Below, piece after piece: positions 16,148-24,073 of a stretch of 37,642 bases of DNA (the stretch's first letter is position 1; each line of letters opens with the position of its first letter). The position numbers and the translations under genes are program-made. The notes beneath the pieces were generated by a model. It was not told the DNA's origin, did no database searches, and saw only the letters and a list, made by a program, of their open reading frames with translations. The DNA is from DASSKF01 sp035690725 (GTDB lineage Bacteria > Actinomycetota > Actinomycetes > Actinomycetales > Dermatophilaceae): assembly GCA_035690725.1 (NCBI GenBank), contig DASSKF010000191.1, forward strand, positions 1 through 37,642, read 5' to 3'.

Positions 16148-16676
16148 CCATCGGCTTCCCGACGACGTCGGGAACCGGCAGCACGGTGTGGCTGCGGGCA
16201 ACGGCCGCCACGTGTCCGCGGATGTCGTCCGGCATGGGAGCCGACCGGCCGCGGACGGTGTCGACGTGGACGAGCAGCTGTTCGGCGGTGGCGAGCAGCG
16301 TGTGGGTCTCGCCGTGGCGCATCTCGTGGAAGATGTGGAGGCGCTTGTCGTCGTGGTCGAGCAGCTGGAGGGTCAGCTCCAGGGGCTCGCCCTCGGACAC
16401 CTCGCGCAGGTTGTGCAGGTGGGTCTGCGCCGTGTAGAGCGAGCTCCCCCGGTTGCGGTAGTCCTCGTCGATCCCGAGGTAGCGGAAGAACGCGTCGGCG
16501 TTGTCGCCGAAGGCGAGCAGGTAGCAGGACTCGCTCATGTGACCGTTGTAGTCCACCCAGCCCGCCGGGACGGTCGCCCGGTGCAGCCGCAGCGGCGCCT
16601 CGATGACCGCGTCCTCGTCCCAGTCCCGGTGGCCGCTGCCCTCGTAGGGGGTGACCACGCCGTGTGACGTATCCAT
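16134..16676 (-). CDS. Acyl-CoA thioesterase, CdhB paralogue (candidate carnitinyl-CoA thioesterase)
   Basis: This 180-residue hotdog thioesterase resembles the cdhB product at 5289-5753 but has a ~35-residue N-terminal extension. It carries the catalytic block GWVDYNGHMSESCYLLAFGD, then SSLYTAQTHLHNLREVSEG and AEQLLVHVDTVRGRSAP. It is the first gene of the operon holding the acyl-CoA dehydrogenase, CoA ligase and CaiD-like hydratase. It would release free L-carnitine (or glycine betaine) from its CoA thioester. GGAG lies 6 bp before the ATG. The last four residues and the stop are formed by a 13-bp tandem repeat. The substrate is inferred from paralogy and position. Confidence 0.85.
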   Translation of the reverse strand: MDTSHGVVTPYEGSGHRDWDEDAVIEAPLRLHRATVPAGWVDYNGHMSESCYLLAFGDNADAFFRYLGIDEDYRNRGSSLYTAQTHLHNLREVSEGEPLELTLQLLDHDDKRLHIFHEMRHGETHTLLATAEQLLVHVDTVRGRSAPMPDDIRGHVAAVARSHTVLPVPDVVGKPMGIRH

Positions 16677-16687
16677 GACCTCTCCGC

Positions 16688-16718
16688 ATAATGTGCAATA
16701 GTGTTACGGAATGTGCAA
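16688..16718 (-). promoter_or_regulatory. Candidate promoter of the thioesterase/caiD operon
   Basis: On the minus strand TTGCAC (16718-16713) and CATTAT (16693-16688) are separated by 19 bp and sit in an AT-richer patch just upstream of the thioesterase start. The -35-like box falls inside the shared 17-bp element, so a regulator bound there would interfere with it. The spacer is longer than ideal, so the call is tentative. Confidence 0.35.
16691..16718. repeat. Direct repeat ATGTGCAA, 20 bp apart, in the thioesterase/IclR gap
   Basis: ATGTGCAA occurs at 16691-16698 and 16711-16718, exactly two helical turns apart, between the divergent thioesterase and IclR genes. The second copy is the right half of the 17-bp element at 16703-16719. 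IclR-family proteins often bind repeated half-sites as tetramers, so this could be a second binding surface. Confidence 0.5.
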
Positions 16719-16719
16719 C
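16703..16719. promoter_or_regulatory. 17-bp shared operator-like element, copy 3 (caiD operon / IclR)
   Basis: GTTACGGAATGTGCAAC matches 13 of 17 bases of the perfect palindrome at 3355-3371 and 13 of 17 of the copy at 32657-32673; GTT-CGGA and GCAAC are common to all three. It lies in the divergent control region between the thioesterase operon and the IclR gene. Its own dyad symmetry is weaker than in the other copies. Confidence 0.5.
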
Positions 16720-16755
16720 GACACTAGGGTTCCTCCCGGACCCGGTCAAGGGGCG

Positions 16756-17535
16756 ATGCTGGTGGCACCAGGACACAACCCGACCGAGGCGAGCGGTCGG
16801 GTGCAGGCCGTGGACCGCGCGGTGGCACTGCTGCACGCCGTCGTGGCGAGCGGGTCGGAGGGGAGGGCCGGTCCGGAGCTGGCGGCCGACTGCGGCCTCA
16901 ACCGGGCCACGGCGTGGCGGCTGCTCGCGACCCTGGAGCACCACGGCCTGATCGAGCGCAACCGGGGGACGAACCGGTACGCCGTCGGGTTCGCCCTCAC
17001 CCGGCTCAGCAGTGCCGGCGCCCCGGACGCCCTGGTGCGTCAGGCACACCCCGTCCTGGCTGCTTTGAGCCAGCAGACGGGGGAGACCGCGAGCCTGGCG
17101 GTGGCGCAGCACGCCGGGCTCACCTACATCGACGAGGTGGCGCCGAGCACCGTCCTGACCGCACGCTGGCTGGGGCGCCAGGTCCCGGTGCACGCCACCT
17201 CGGCGGGCAAGGCGCTCCTGGCCTGGTTGCCCGACGAGGAGGTGAGTGCCATCTGCTCGGCGCCCCTCGTCGGGTACACCCCGACGACGCGCACCGACGA
17301 GCAGCGTCTTCGCCGTGAGCTGGCCACCATCCGGGAGCGTGGCTACGGCATCAGCGCCGGTGAGCTGGAGACCGAGGTCTACGGCGTCGCGGCAGCGGCA
17401 CTCGACCGCTACGGACGGCCGTTCGCCGTCGTCTGCCTGTGGGGGCCGGCCGAGCGCTTCGCGGACCGGTTCGCCGAGCTCGGCTCGCTCGTGTGTGACG
17501 GTGCCGATCGCCTGGCCGAGGCCATCCCCGGCTGA
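16756..17535 (+). CDS. IclR-family regulator divergent from the caiD operon
   Basis: This 259-residue protein has an N-terminal winged HTH (VQAVDRAVALLHAVV, LAADCGLNRATAWRLLATLE, HHGLIERNRGTNRYAVGF) and an IclR-type effector domain (THIDEV-like YIDEVAPSTVLTARWLGRQV, VHATSAGKALLAWL, YTPTTRTDEQRLRRELATIR, ERGYGISAGELETEVYGVAA). The in-frame ATG at 16711 lies inside the putative operator and upstream of a -10-like TAGGGT (16725-16730), so the ATG at 16756, next to AAGGGG, is preferred. Divergent placement suggests that it controls the thioesterase to caiD operon. Confidence 0.85.
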   Translation: MLVAPGHNPTEASGRVQAVDRAVALLHAVVASGSEGRAGPELAADCGLNRATAWRLLATLEHHGLIERNRGTNRYAVGFALTRLSSAGAPDALVRQAHPVLAALSQQTGETASLAVAQHAGLTYIDEVAPSTVLTARWLGRQVPVHATSAGKALLAWLPDEEVSAICSAPLVGYTPTTRTDEQRLRRELATIRERGYGISAGELETEVYGVAAAALDRYGRPFAVVCLWGPAERFADRFAELGSLVCDGADRLAEAIPG

Positions 17536-17537
17536 CC

Positions 17538-18647
17538 TCAGCTCCCGTCGCGCTCCTGCAGGTAACGCTGCTCGAACGCGTGCACGTACGCGTCCCGGGC
17601 CGGGAAGACGCCGTGGTCGAAGGCACGCGACCGCACTCCCTGCTGGACCCGCTCGCACACGTCGTTGTCCTGGGCGGTGACCCGGTCGTTGAACTCCACC
17701 ACCTCGGCGGGGTCGAACTCGGCGTCGTCCAGCGCGGCCGGGTGGAACAGGTACTCGGTCACGAGCCGGCAGCTCGTGGGCCCGGTCGGGAAGATGCCGG
17801 TGGCGAGCGCCTCCCGGCCGCTGACGTCGAGGAACATGTTCGGGAACACCATCGCCCCGAAGTACGACGACGCCTCGGATCCGGCCATCCCCGGCAGCAT
17901 CGGGATCCGGCTGCGCGGATCGCCCCCCACGCTGGTGTGGCCCTCGGACAGGGACACGCCGCCGTCCCCCCGGCCGTCCTCCTCGACCCAGCCTCGACGG
18001 TATGCCGGAATCAGGCGCACCAGCTCGGGGTGGACCGTCGGGCAGTGCAGGCACTCGTTGTAGTTCTCCGCGACGATCTTCCAGTTCGCCTGCACGTCGG
18101 TCACGCTCACGTGCCCCGTGCGCAGCTCGGCGAGCCCGAACCGCTCGAGGGACACCGGGTCGTCGTGCTGGGAGGCCAGCCACGCCCGCAGGTCCGGCGG
18201 CTGCTCGCGGTCCAGGCTGACGAAGACGAATCCCTGCCAGGTGTCCACGTGCACCGGCCACAGGGACAGGTTGCTGCGGTCCAGCTCGTGGTCCTCGATG
18301 TGGGGCGTGACCGCCAGCTGCCCGTCCAGCCGGTAGCTCCACGCGTGGTAGGGACAGCGGATGAACGTCCGCACCTGCCCCTCCGGCTCCTGGCAGAGGC
18401 GGCTGCCGCGGTGCCGGCACACGTTGTAGAAGCCGCGGATGGCGTCGTCCCGGCCCCGCACCAGCAGGATGCTCTCGCCGGCCAGGTCGACCGTCATCCA
18501 GCTGCCCGGGTCGGGCACTCGCTCTGCCCGCCCGACGTACATCCACGAGCGGAAGAAGATCCGTTGCCGGTCCAGCTCGTAGACGTCGGGGGAGTGGTAG
18601 TCGGTCCCCGGCAGGGTCTGCCGCTCGGGGTGGCTCGTCCGCGTCAT
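17538..18647 (-). CDS. Rieske non-heme iron oxygenase, GbcA/CntA type
   Basis: This 369-residue oxygenase alpha subunit has a Rieske [2Fe-2S] site CRH (C77, H79) and CPYH (C98, H101), and a mononuclear iron site in WKIVAENYNECLHCPTVHPE (H201, H206). The bridging residue at the usual Asp position is Glu (E198). Close families remove a methyl group from glycine betaine (GbcA, giving dimethylglycine), cleave carnitine to trimethylamine (CntA), or demethylate stachydrine. With a dimethylglycine dehydrogenase in the window, glycine betaine is the best guess. No ferredoxin reductase partner is encoded here. It follows the amine oxidase by 85 bp and is probably the last gene of the potDBCA operon. 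An alternative start is ATG at 18680. Confidence 0.85.
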   Translation of the reverse strand: MTRTSHPERQTLPGTDYHSPDVYELDRQRIFFRSWMYVGRAERVPDPGSWMTVDLAGESILLVRGRDDAIRGFYNVCRHRGSRLCQEPEGQVRTFIRCPYHAWSYRLDGQLAVTPHIEDHELDRSNLSLWPVHVDTWQGFVFVSLDREQPPDLRAWLASQHDDPVSLERFGLAELRTGHVSVTDVQANWKIVAENYNECLHCPTVHPELVRLIPAYRRGWVEEDGRGDGGVSLSEGHTSVGGDPRSRIPMLPGMAGSEASSYFGAMVFPNMFLDVSGREALATGIFPTGPTSCRLVTEYLFHPAALDDAEFDPAEVVEFNDRVTAQDNDVCERVQQGVRSRAFDHGVFPARDAYVHAFEQRYLQERDGS

Positions 18648-18698
18648 CGTCGGCTCCAGTCCTCGGGTCTGCGGTTCCATGGTTCTCGTGTCGGTGGT

Positions 18699-18722
18699 CC
18701 GTCGCGTGTGCCGTCGCGTGTG
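18699..18722. repeat. Two tandem 12-bp repeats between amine oxidase and Rieske genes
   Basis: CCGTCGCGTGTG occurs twice without interruption in the 85-bp gap. No other signal is evident in this gap. It may simply be a slippage duplication. Confidence 0.75.
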
Positions 18723-18732
18723 GGGTGGTGGC

Positions 18733-20058
18733 TCAGCCGTGCTCCAGGGCGGCGCGCGCAGCGGCACGGCCGGTGCGCACGGCTCCCTCCATGTATCCGG
18801 CCACCCACTGGTCCGAGCCGCACACGTAGAACGGGGGCTCGTGGGTGCCGTGCAGGGGCCCGATCCCCAGCACGTCGCCGGGACGCCACTGGGTGATGTA
18901 GCCCTGTGTCCAGCGGTCGGTGCCCCAGAGCCGCTCGTAGGTGGCCACCGGTTCCAGTGCCTCCGGCCCGAACCACCGCGCGAGCTCCGCGAGTGCCTCC
19001 CCGCGGCGGAAGCGGCGTCCGGTGGCGACGTAGGCAGCGAGTCGTTCTGGTGGCACAAGGGCGGACAGCACGCCCTCACCCTGCGGCCACGAGGAGCCGA
19101 GGATCCCCTCGGACTCGCTGAGGCCGTTCTGACCCCGGTCGCGCCAGAACGGGCGAGCGTAGGCGGCCACGAACTTGGCCGCCAGGGCGTGCCGCTGACG
19201 GTGCAGGGACTCCAGGCGGGCGTCGGACACCCCGCTGGTCTCGATGTCCCGGAAGGGACCGGCCGGCACGGCGCTGACCACCGCGGCGCAGCGGAGCAGC
19301 TCGCCGTCGTCCAGCTGGACCGAGCAGTCACCGGCCGCTGTCTTGATCGCCCTCACCGGCGCGGCGCAGCGCACGCGGTCCCCGAGCTGTTCGGCCATCC
19401 GCAGCGCCACGGTGGCCGACCCCTCGGCGACCCGCAGGTTCTCCCACTCCGAGTACGAGTAGAGCCCGTGGCTCTCGGTCGTGGCGCACTTGCGCAGCAG
19501 CGCCAGCAAGGACGTCCGTTCCAGGGAGCCGGCGCTCAGCCCCAGCTGTGCCACCTCCAGGGCGCGCCGGACGCGGGGCGTCGCCTGCTCGGCGACGAGC
19601 CACTGCTGCACCGAGGTCCGGTCCAGGGCCGCCGCGTCGGGGTGCGACCACGGGTCGTCCGGGTCCACCCGGGCGGCCAGCTCCGCGAAGCGCTCCTCGA
19701 CCCGAGCCATGCTGTCGTGGTCGGCTGCGGAGAACCAGGTGCGTGAGGCCCCGACGTAGACGGCCTCGTGCAGGGCATAGGTCAGCTCGCCCGGCTCGGC
19801 GACGTAGGAGGGGACCAGGCTCAGGCCCAGCTCGGCGACCAGCTCCTGGTAGGCGGTGTGCGAGCTGCCGACCACCTCGCCACCGAGCTGCACCGTGCGC
19901 CCGTCGGGCTGCTGCACCTGCTCGACCCGGCCTCCCACGCGTTCGCGCGCCTCCACGACGAGCACGTCCGCCCCGCCGGCGGCCAGGTCGCGTGCCGCGG
20001 CCAGCCCGGCGAGCCCGGCACCGACCACCACCACGTCGTGGCCCGTCACCGTGCTCAC
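18733..20058 (-). CDS. FAD-dependent amine oxidase (monoamine/putrescine oxidase family)
   Basis: This 441-residue flavoenzyme has an N-terminal dinucleotide-binding motif (VVVVGAGLAGLAAARDLAAG), then VVEARERVGGRV, and the C-terminal FAD-closing block YVCGSDQWVAGYMEGAVRTG typical of MAO-type enzymes. It would oxidise a primary or secondary amine to an aldehyde, with release of ammonia or amine and peroxide. The GTG start overlaps the PotA-type ATPase stop by 4 nt, so it is coupled to the polyamine-type importer. This suggests import followed by oxidation of putrescine, another polyamine or a methylated amine. No covalent-FAD Cys motif of mammalian MAO is apparent. Confidence 0.85.
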   Translation of the reverse strand: MSTVTGHDVVVVGAGLAGLAAARDLAAGGADVLVVEARERVGGRVEQVQQPDGRTVQLGGEVVGSSHTAYQELVAELGLSLVPSYVAEPGELTYALHEAVYVGASRTWFSAADHDSMARVEERFAELAARVDPDDPWSHPDAAALDRTSVQQWLVAEQATPRVRRALEVAQLGLSAGSLERTSLLALLRKCATTESHGLYSYSEWENLRVAEGSATVALRMAEQLGDRVRCAAPVRAIKTAAGDCSVQLDDGELLRCAAVVSAVPAGPFRDIETSGVSDARLESLHRQRHALAAKFVAAYARPFWRDRGQNGLSESEGILGSSWPQGEGVLSALVPPERLAAYVATGRRFRRGEALAELARWFGPEALEPVATYERLWGTDRWTQGYITQWRPGDVLGIGPLHGTHEPPFYVCGSDQWVAGYMEGAVRTGRAAARAALEHG

Positions 20059-21161
20059 CTGACCACCAGGCAGTACTCGGGACGCCATCCCATCCGGACG
20101 CGGTCGCCGTCGGACCACCGCTCGTCGTTGCGGGAGCGGTCGAGGTTCTGCTCGAGCACGGACAGCTCGACCCCCGGCGCGATCTCGAGGAGGTAGGTCG
20201 TGGTCGCGCCACCGTAGACGGTGTCCCGCACGAGTGCGTCGGTCTGGACCATGTCGTCGGTGAGCTCGGAGAGCCAGATCTTCTCCGGTCGCACCGTGAT
20301 GCTGACCTCCTCACCGTCCACCGCCCCGGACAGCGAGCCGGTGCGCAGCGTCACGCCGCCGGGCAGGTGCAGCTCTCCACCCGCGTAGCGGCCCGACACG
20401 AGGTTGGGGGTGCCGATGAACCCGGCGACGAAGCGGTCCGCCGGATGCTCGTAGATGTCCTCGGGTGTCCCGGCCTGGCGGACCACGCCGTCGCACATCA
20501 CCGCCAACCGGTCCGACATCGTCAGCGCCTCGTCCTGGTCGTGCGTGACGAAGACGAAGGTGATGTCGAGCTCGCGCTGGATCCGCTTCAGCTCGACCTG
20601 CATGGCCCGGCGCAGCTTCAGGTCCAGTGCCCCGAGGGGCTCGTCCAGCAGCAGCACCGAGGGTCGGTTGACCAGCGCCCGGGCCAGCGCCACGCGCTGT
20701 TGCTGGCCGCCCGAGAGCGACCGCGGCTTGTCCTTGCCGCGGCCGTCGAGCTGCACCTTCTCCAGCATCTCGCCGACCCGGCTGCGGATCTCCCGGCGGT
20801 GGACCCGGCGGCGCTTGAGCCCGTAGGCGACGTTGTCCCACACCGAGAGGTGCTCGAAGAGCGCGTAGCTCTGGAAGACCGTGTTCACGTCCCGTCGGTC
20901 GGGTGGGAGGTGCGTCACGTCCGTGCCGTGCAGCACGACCGATCCGGACGACGGTGGCGTGAACCCGCCGATCATGCGCAGCGTGGTGGTCTTCCCACAG
21001 CCCGAGGGGCCCAGCATCGAGAAGAACTCGCCGCGTCGGATGTCCAGGTCGAGCTCGTTGACCACGGTCGTCTCGTCGTAGGCCTTGGTCAGGGCCTCGA
21101 GCCGGACCGCGCTCTCGGTGGTCGCAGGGGCGGTGGGCACGGGGGTGCCGATGGCAGTCAT
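20055..21161 (-). CDS. potA: ABC importer ATPase, PotA type (polyamine/quaternary amine family)
   Basis: This 368-residue ATPase has Walker A GPSGCGKTTTLRMI, Q-loop VFQSYALFEHLSVWDNVAYG, signature LSGGQQQRVALARAL, Walker B VLLLDEPLGALD, H-loop FVTHDQDEAL, and a C-terminal TOBE domain from about residue 275. The gene order binding protein, two permeases, ATPase matches pot-type systems. The ATG at 21161 is chosen because GGAGG lies 5 bp before it, 1 bp after the permease stop; another in-frame ATG exists at 21182 inside the permease gene. Substrate specificity is not readable from the ATPase. Confidence 0.9.
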   Translation of the reverse strand: MTAIGTPVPTAPATTESAVRLEALTKAYDETTVVNELDLDIRRGEFFSMLGPSGCGKTTTLRMIGGFTPPSSGSVVLHGTDVTHLPPDRRDVNTVFQSYALFEHLSVWDNVAYGLKRRRVHRREIRSRVGEMLEKVQLDGRGKDKPRSLSGGQQQRVALARALVNRPSVLLLDEPLGALDLKLRRAMQVELKRIQRELDITFVFVTHDQDEALTMSDRLAVMCDGVVRQAGTPEDIYEHPADRFVAGFIGTPNLVSGRYAGGELHLPGGVTLRTGSLSGAVDGEEVSITVRPEKIWLSELTDDMVQTDALVRDTVYGGATTTYLLEIAPGVELSVLEQNLDRSRNDERWSDGDRVRMGWRPEYCLVVR

Positions 21162-21162
21162 G

Positions 21163-22056
21163 TCAGCCTCCGAACAGGTCACGGCCGGTTCCGCGTCGGC
21201 CGAGGAGACGGGTGAGTACCAGGGCGAGCACGATCAGCAGGATCGAGCCGCCCAGCATCAGGGTGCCCACGGCGTTGATGGTGGGCTGGATGCCGAAACG
21301 GATCGCGGAGTAGATCCGGACCGAGATGGGCTGTGGCGTCACGCCGGTGGTGAAGAAGGCCAGCACGAAGTCGTCGAACACCATGGTGAACACCAGGAGC
21401 GCTGTCGCGACGATGGTCGGCCACAGCAGCGGGAGGGTGGTCGTCCGGAAGGCCTGCCACCGGCTGGCTCCCAGGTCCATGGCCGCGTCCTCGACCTCGG
21501 GGTTCACCTCGGCGATCCGTGACCGCAGGATGACGGTCACGTAGGAGATGGAGAACGTGGTCTCGGCCAGCATCACGGTGACCAACGACGGGCGCAGGTC
21601 GACGGCCTTGAACAGCAGCAGCGAGGCGACGCCCGTGATGATCTCGGGCGTGATCAGCGGCACCAGCATGATCACGTTGGACAGCTTGCCGATTCGGGCC
21701 CTGGACCGCACCAGGCCGACGCCCAGCAGGACGCCCAGGACGACGGAGCCGACCATGGCGACGGCGGCGATCTCGATGCTGGTGACGACCGACCCGGTGA
21801 GCTCGGCGTCCCGGAAGAAGGCGTGGTACCACCGTGTCGAGAAGCCGTGGAAGACCGCCAGGGACTTCGCGCTGTTGAAGGAGAACAGCACCACCACGAC
21901 GATCGGCAGGTAGAGCACCGTGAAGAACAGCGCCGTGAACGCCACCGCGGCCCGGGGAGGGCGGTCGATGCGCGCGGCCCTCCGCCGCGGCCGGTTGCCT
22001 GCCGTGGCCGGCGCGGAGGGGCGCCGCTGGGAGCGGGATCGCAGCTGGGTGGTCAC
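21163..22056 (-). CDS. potC: ABC importer permease, PotC type
   Basis: This 297-residue permease has a basic N-terminus and about six transmembrane helices (first helix near AFTALFFTVLYLPIVVVVLF). The EAA loop appears as VEDAAMDLGASRWQAFRTTT, then LPLLWPTI, as in PotC/PotI. The GTG start overlaps the PotB stop by 4 nt. Confidence 0.9.
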   Translation of the reverse strand: MTTQLRSRSQRRPSAPATAGNRPRRRAARIDRPPRAAVAFTALFFTVLYLPIVVVVLFSFNSAKSLAVFHGFSTRWYHAFFRDAELTGSVVTSIEIAAVAMVGSVVLGVLLGVGLVRSRARIGKLSNVIMLVPLITPEIITGVASLLLFKAVDLRPSLVTVMLAETTFSISYVTVILRSRIAEVNPEVEDAAMDLGASRWQAFRTTTLPLLWPTIVATALLVFTMVFDDFVLAFFTTGVTPQPISVRIYSAIRFGIQPTINAVGTLMLGGSILLIVLALVLTRLLGRRGTGRDLFGG

Positions 22057-22946
22057 AGCTGCACCTCCTTCGCCTGGCGTGCGTTGTGGCGCACGTACGC
22101 CGACAGGAAGAGCAGCAGCAGGACCATCAGCACGAGGGACAGAGCCGATCCCAGGGGCCAGTCCTGGCCGTCGAAGAACTTGTCCTGGATCAGGTTCCCC
22201 ACCATCACCGTGCCGGGTCCGCCGAGCAGGTCGTTGCTGACGAAGTCGCCGACCGAGGGAAGGAACACCAGCGCCAGCCCCGCGTAGGCGCCGCCGCTCG
22301 AGGCGGGGACGGTCACGGTCAGGAAGGTCCTCAGCGCCGAGCCGTAGAGGTCGCGTCCGGCCTCGATGATGGCCGGGTCCATCCGCTCCATCGCCGCGTA
22401 CAGCGGGAGCACCATGAAGATGATGTAGCCGTAGGCGAGCCCGGCGATCACGGCACCCTGGGTGTTGATGAGGTGGAAGGTGCTCGGGACGCCCATGTGG
22501 TGGAGCGCGTTCAGCAGCGGCCCCTCGTCGGAGAGCAGGGTCTGCCAGCCGTACATGCGGATCAGGTAGTTGGCGAAGAAGGGTGCCACCAGCAGCCCGA
22601 GCAGCGCGTGTTTGTAGCGCCCGCCGTGCCGGGCGATCACGTAGGCCACGGGGTAGGAGACGACCAGGCAGATGACGGAGCTGCACACGGCATACACCAG
22701 GGAGTGCAGGATCGCCGTGAAGTAGACACCGTCCAGGATCCGGGAGATGTTCGCCAGCGTGGTGCCGAAGTGCGGGTTGCCCAGCTCGTCCGTGGTGCCG
22801 AAGCTGAGCAGGACCATGACGACCAGGGCGGAGATGAAGAAGATCGACATCCACGCGGTGCCCGGGAGCAGCATCGCGGTGTACAGCCACAACCCCCGTC
22901 CGCGCCGGTGTCGCCGCCCGTCGGACGGGCCGGCCCGGTCGGCCAT
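22053..22946 (-). CDS. potB: ABC importer permease, PotB type
   Basis: This 297-residue permease has a first helix near TAMLLPGTAWMSIFFISALV, the family motif APFFANYLIRMYGWQTLL with SDEG after it, and an EAA loop (IIEAGRDLYGSALRTFLTVT). It partners the PotC-type subunit. Its ATG shares one base with the stop of the binding-protein gene (TGATG). Confidence 0.9.
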   Translation of the reverse strand: MADRAGPSDGRRHRRGRGLWLYTAMLLPGTAWMSIFFISALVVMVLLSFGTTDELGNPHFGTTLANISRILDGVYFTAILHSLVYAVCSSVICLVVSYPVAYVIARHGGRYKHALLGLLVAPFFANYLIRMYGWQTLLSDEGPLLNALHHMGVPSTFHLINTQGAVIAGLAYGYIIFMVLPLYAAMERMDPAIIEAGRDLYGSALRTFLTVTVPASSGGAYAGLALVFLPSVGDFVSNDLLGGPGTVMVGNLIQDKFFDGQDWPLGSALSLVLMVLLLLFLSAYVRHNARQAKEVQL

Positions 22947-24073
22947 CAGCCCACCTTGATGCTGGTCCATGCGTCGCTGCGGCGACGCGTCTGGGCCACG
23001 CTGCCGTCGTCGAAGTAGAGCTCGTCGGACAGGTCGCTCAGCGTGACCTTGCACTCGGGGAAGTCCGCCACGATCTTCTCGTAGGCCTTCTCGGTGCCGT
23101 GCACCGGCATCGGGTAGCCGATGTACTGCATGTTCTTGATGACGTTCTCCGGCTCCAGCAGGTAGTTGATGAACAACAGCGCGGTGCCGGGGTGCGCGGC
23201 GTTGGCCGGGATGGCGTAGCAGTCGGAGTTGACCGGCGTGCCCTCCTTGGGTGACTCGAAGCCGTAGATGGACGGGTCGTCGGCGTTGTTGAGGACCGCG
23301 GCCATGTCGCCGCTCCACGTCTGCTGGATCCAGGCGTTGCCGCTCAGCAGGTTGCGGTAGTCGGTGCTGCTGAACCCGCGCAGGTACGGGCGCAGGGTCG
23401 ACGCCTTCTGGACCATCGCCTCCAGGTGCGCGGGCTTGGCCGTGTTGAGCGGGAAGTCGAGCAGCAGGGCCAGCATGCCCAGCACCTCGTCGCGGTCGTC
23501 GAGCAGGTACGTCTGCTTCTTCGCCTTGCGGTTCCACAGGTCGTTCCAGCTGCCGGTGAGCTGGTCGCCGAGCTTGTCCTTGCGCCAGGCCAGCCCGGTC
23601 TTGTACATCGAGAACGGGATCGAGTGGGCCGAGTTCGCGTCGTACCAGGGGTCGGCGAAGGTCCGGTAGTGGTCGAAGATCAGCGTGGAGTTCGGGACCA
23701 GGCTGTGGTCGATCCGGAGCAGCTGGCCCGCGGCCGCCAGCTTCTCGACCCACTGGGCGGAGGGGAAGATCACGTCGTAGCGGTTGCCTGCGCTCATCTT
23801 GGCCTGCATCGACTCCATCGAGTCGTAGTTGGACGTGATGATCTTGACGCCGTACTTCTTCTTGAAGCCCTTCAGGACGCTGGGGTCGAGGTAGTCCGCC
23901 CAGTTGAAGTAGACCAGGTCGCCGTCGACCTCGGCCTTCACCGCGCGGTCGGCCTTGACCGCGCCGCCGGTGTCGGAGCCGAGGCCGCACCCGGCGAGGG
24001 CCATCGCCGCGCCGAGGCCGGCCCCCGCCGTGAGGACCTGGCGGCGGGTGGGGGTGTAGGGCGTGCTGTTCAT
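22946..24073 (-). CDS. potD: ABC importer substrate-binding lipoprotein, PotD/PotF type
   Basis: This 375-residue extracytoplasmic receptor has a Tat-like signal and lipobox (TRRQVLTAGAGLGAAMALAG, then C). The mature part begins with the family hallmark LVYFNWADYLDPSVLKGFKK, then SAGNRYDVIFPSAQWVEKL, and IPFSMYKTGLAW around the binding cleft. PotD-like proteins bind polyamines, but related receptors bind other amines, and the presence of an amine oxidase and Rieske oxygenase downstream leaves a methylated amine possible. GGAGG lies 6 bp before the ATG. The ATG overlaps the stop of the TetR gene by 4 nt, so the regulator and importer are cotranscribed. Confidence 0.85.
   Translation of the reverse strand: MNSTPYTPTRRQVLTAGAGLGAAMALAGCGLGSDTGGAVKADRAVKAEVDGDLVYFNWADYLDPSVLKGFKKKYGVKIITSNYDSMESMQAKMSAGNRYDVIFPSAQWVEKLAAAGQLLRIDHSLVPNSTLIFDHYRTFADPWYDANSAHSIPFSMYKTGLAWRKDKLGDQLTGSWNDLWNRKAKKQTYLLDDRDEVLGMLALLLDFPLNTAKPAHLEAMVQKASTLRPYLRGFSSTDYRNLLSGNAWIQQTWSGDMAAVLNNADDPSIYGFESPKEGTPVNSDCYAIPANAAHPGTALLFINYLLEPENVIKNMQYIGYPMPVHGTEKAYEKIVADFPECKVTLSDLSDELYFDDGSVAQTRRRSDAWTSIKVG

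Noticed and set aside
16707..16740. Rho-independent terminator or attenuator in the caiD control region
   Set aside because: Inverted segments there are explained better by the operator-like element; there is no stable stem followed by a U-run.
16711..16755. Upstream ATG of the IclR gene as true start
   Set aside because: It lies within the putative operator and before the likely -10 element, has no ribosome site, and the added residues are not typical of IclR proteins.
17531..17542. Terminator between the IclR and Rieske genes
   Set aside because: GCTGA-CC-TCAGC gives only a 5-bp stem with a 2-nt loop, too weak to call.
14917..18546. A continuous 1209-codon minus-strand open frame
   Set aside because: Only the part from 16077 down encodes a recognisable acyl-CoA dehydrogenase. 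The upstream part is antisense or out of frame to the thioesterase, IclR and Rieske genes and is compositionally R/G/P-rich, as expected of a high-GC shadow.
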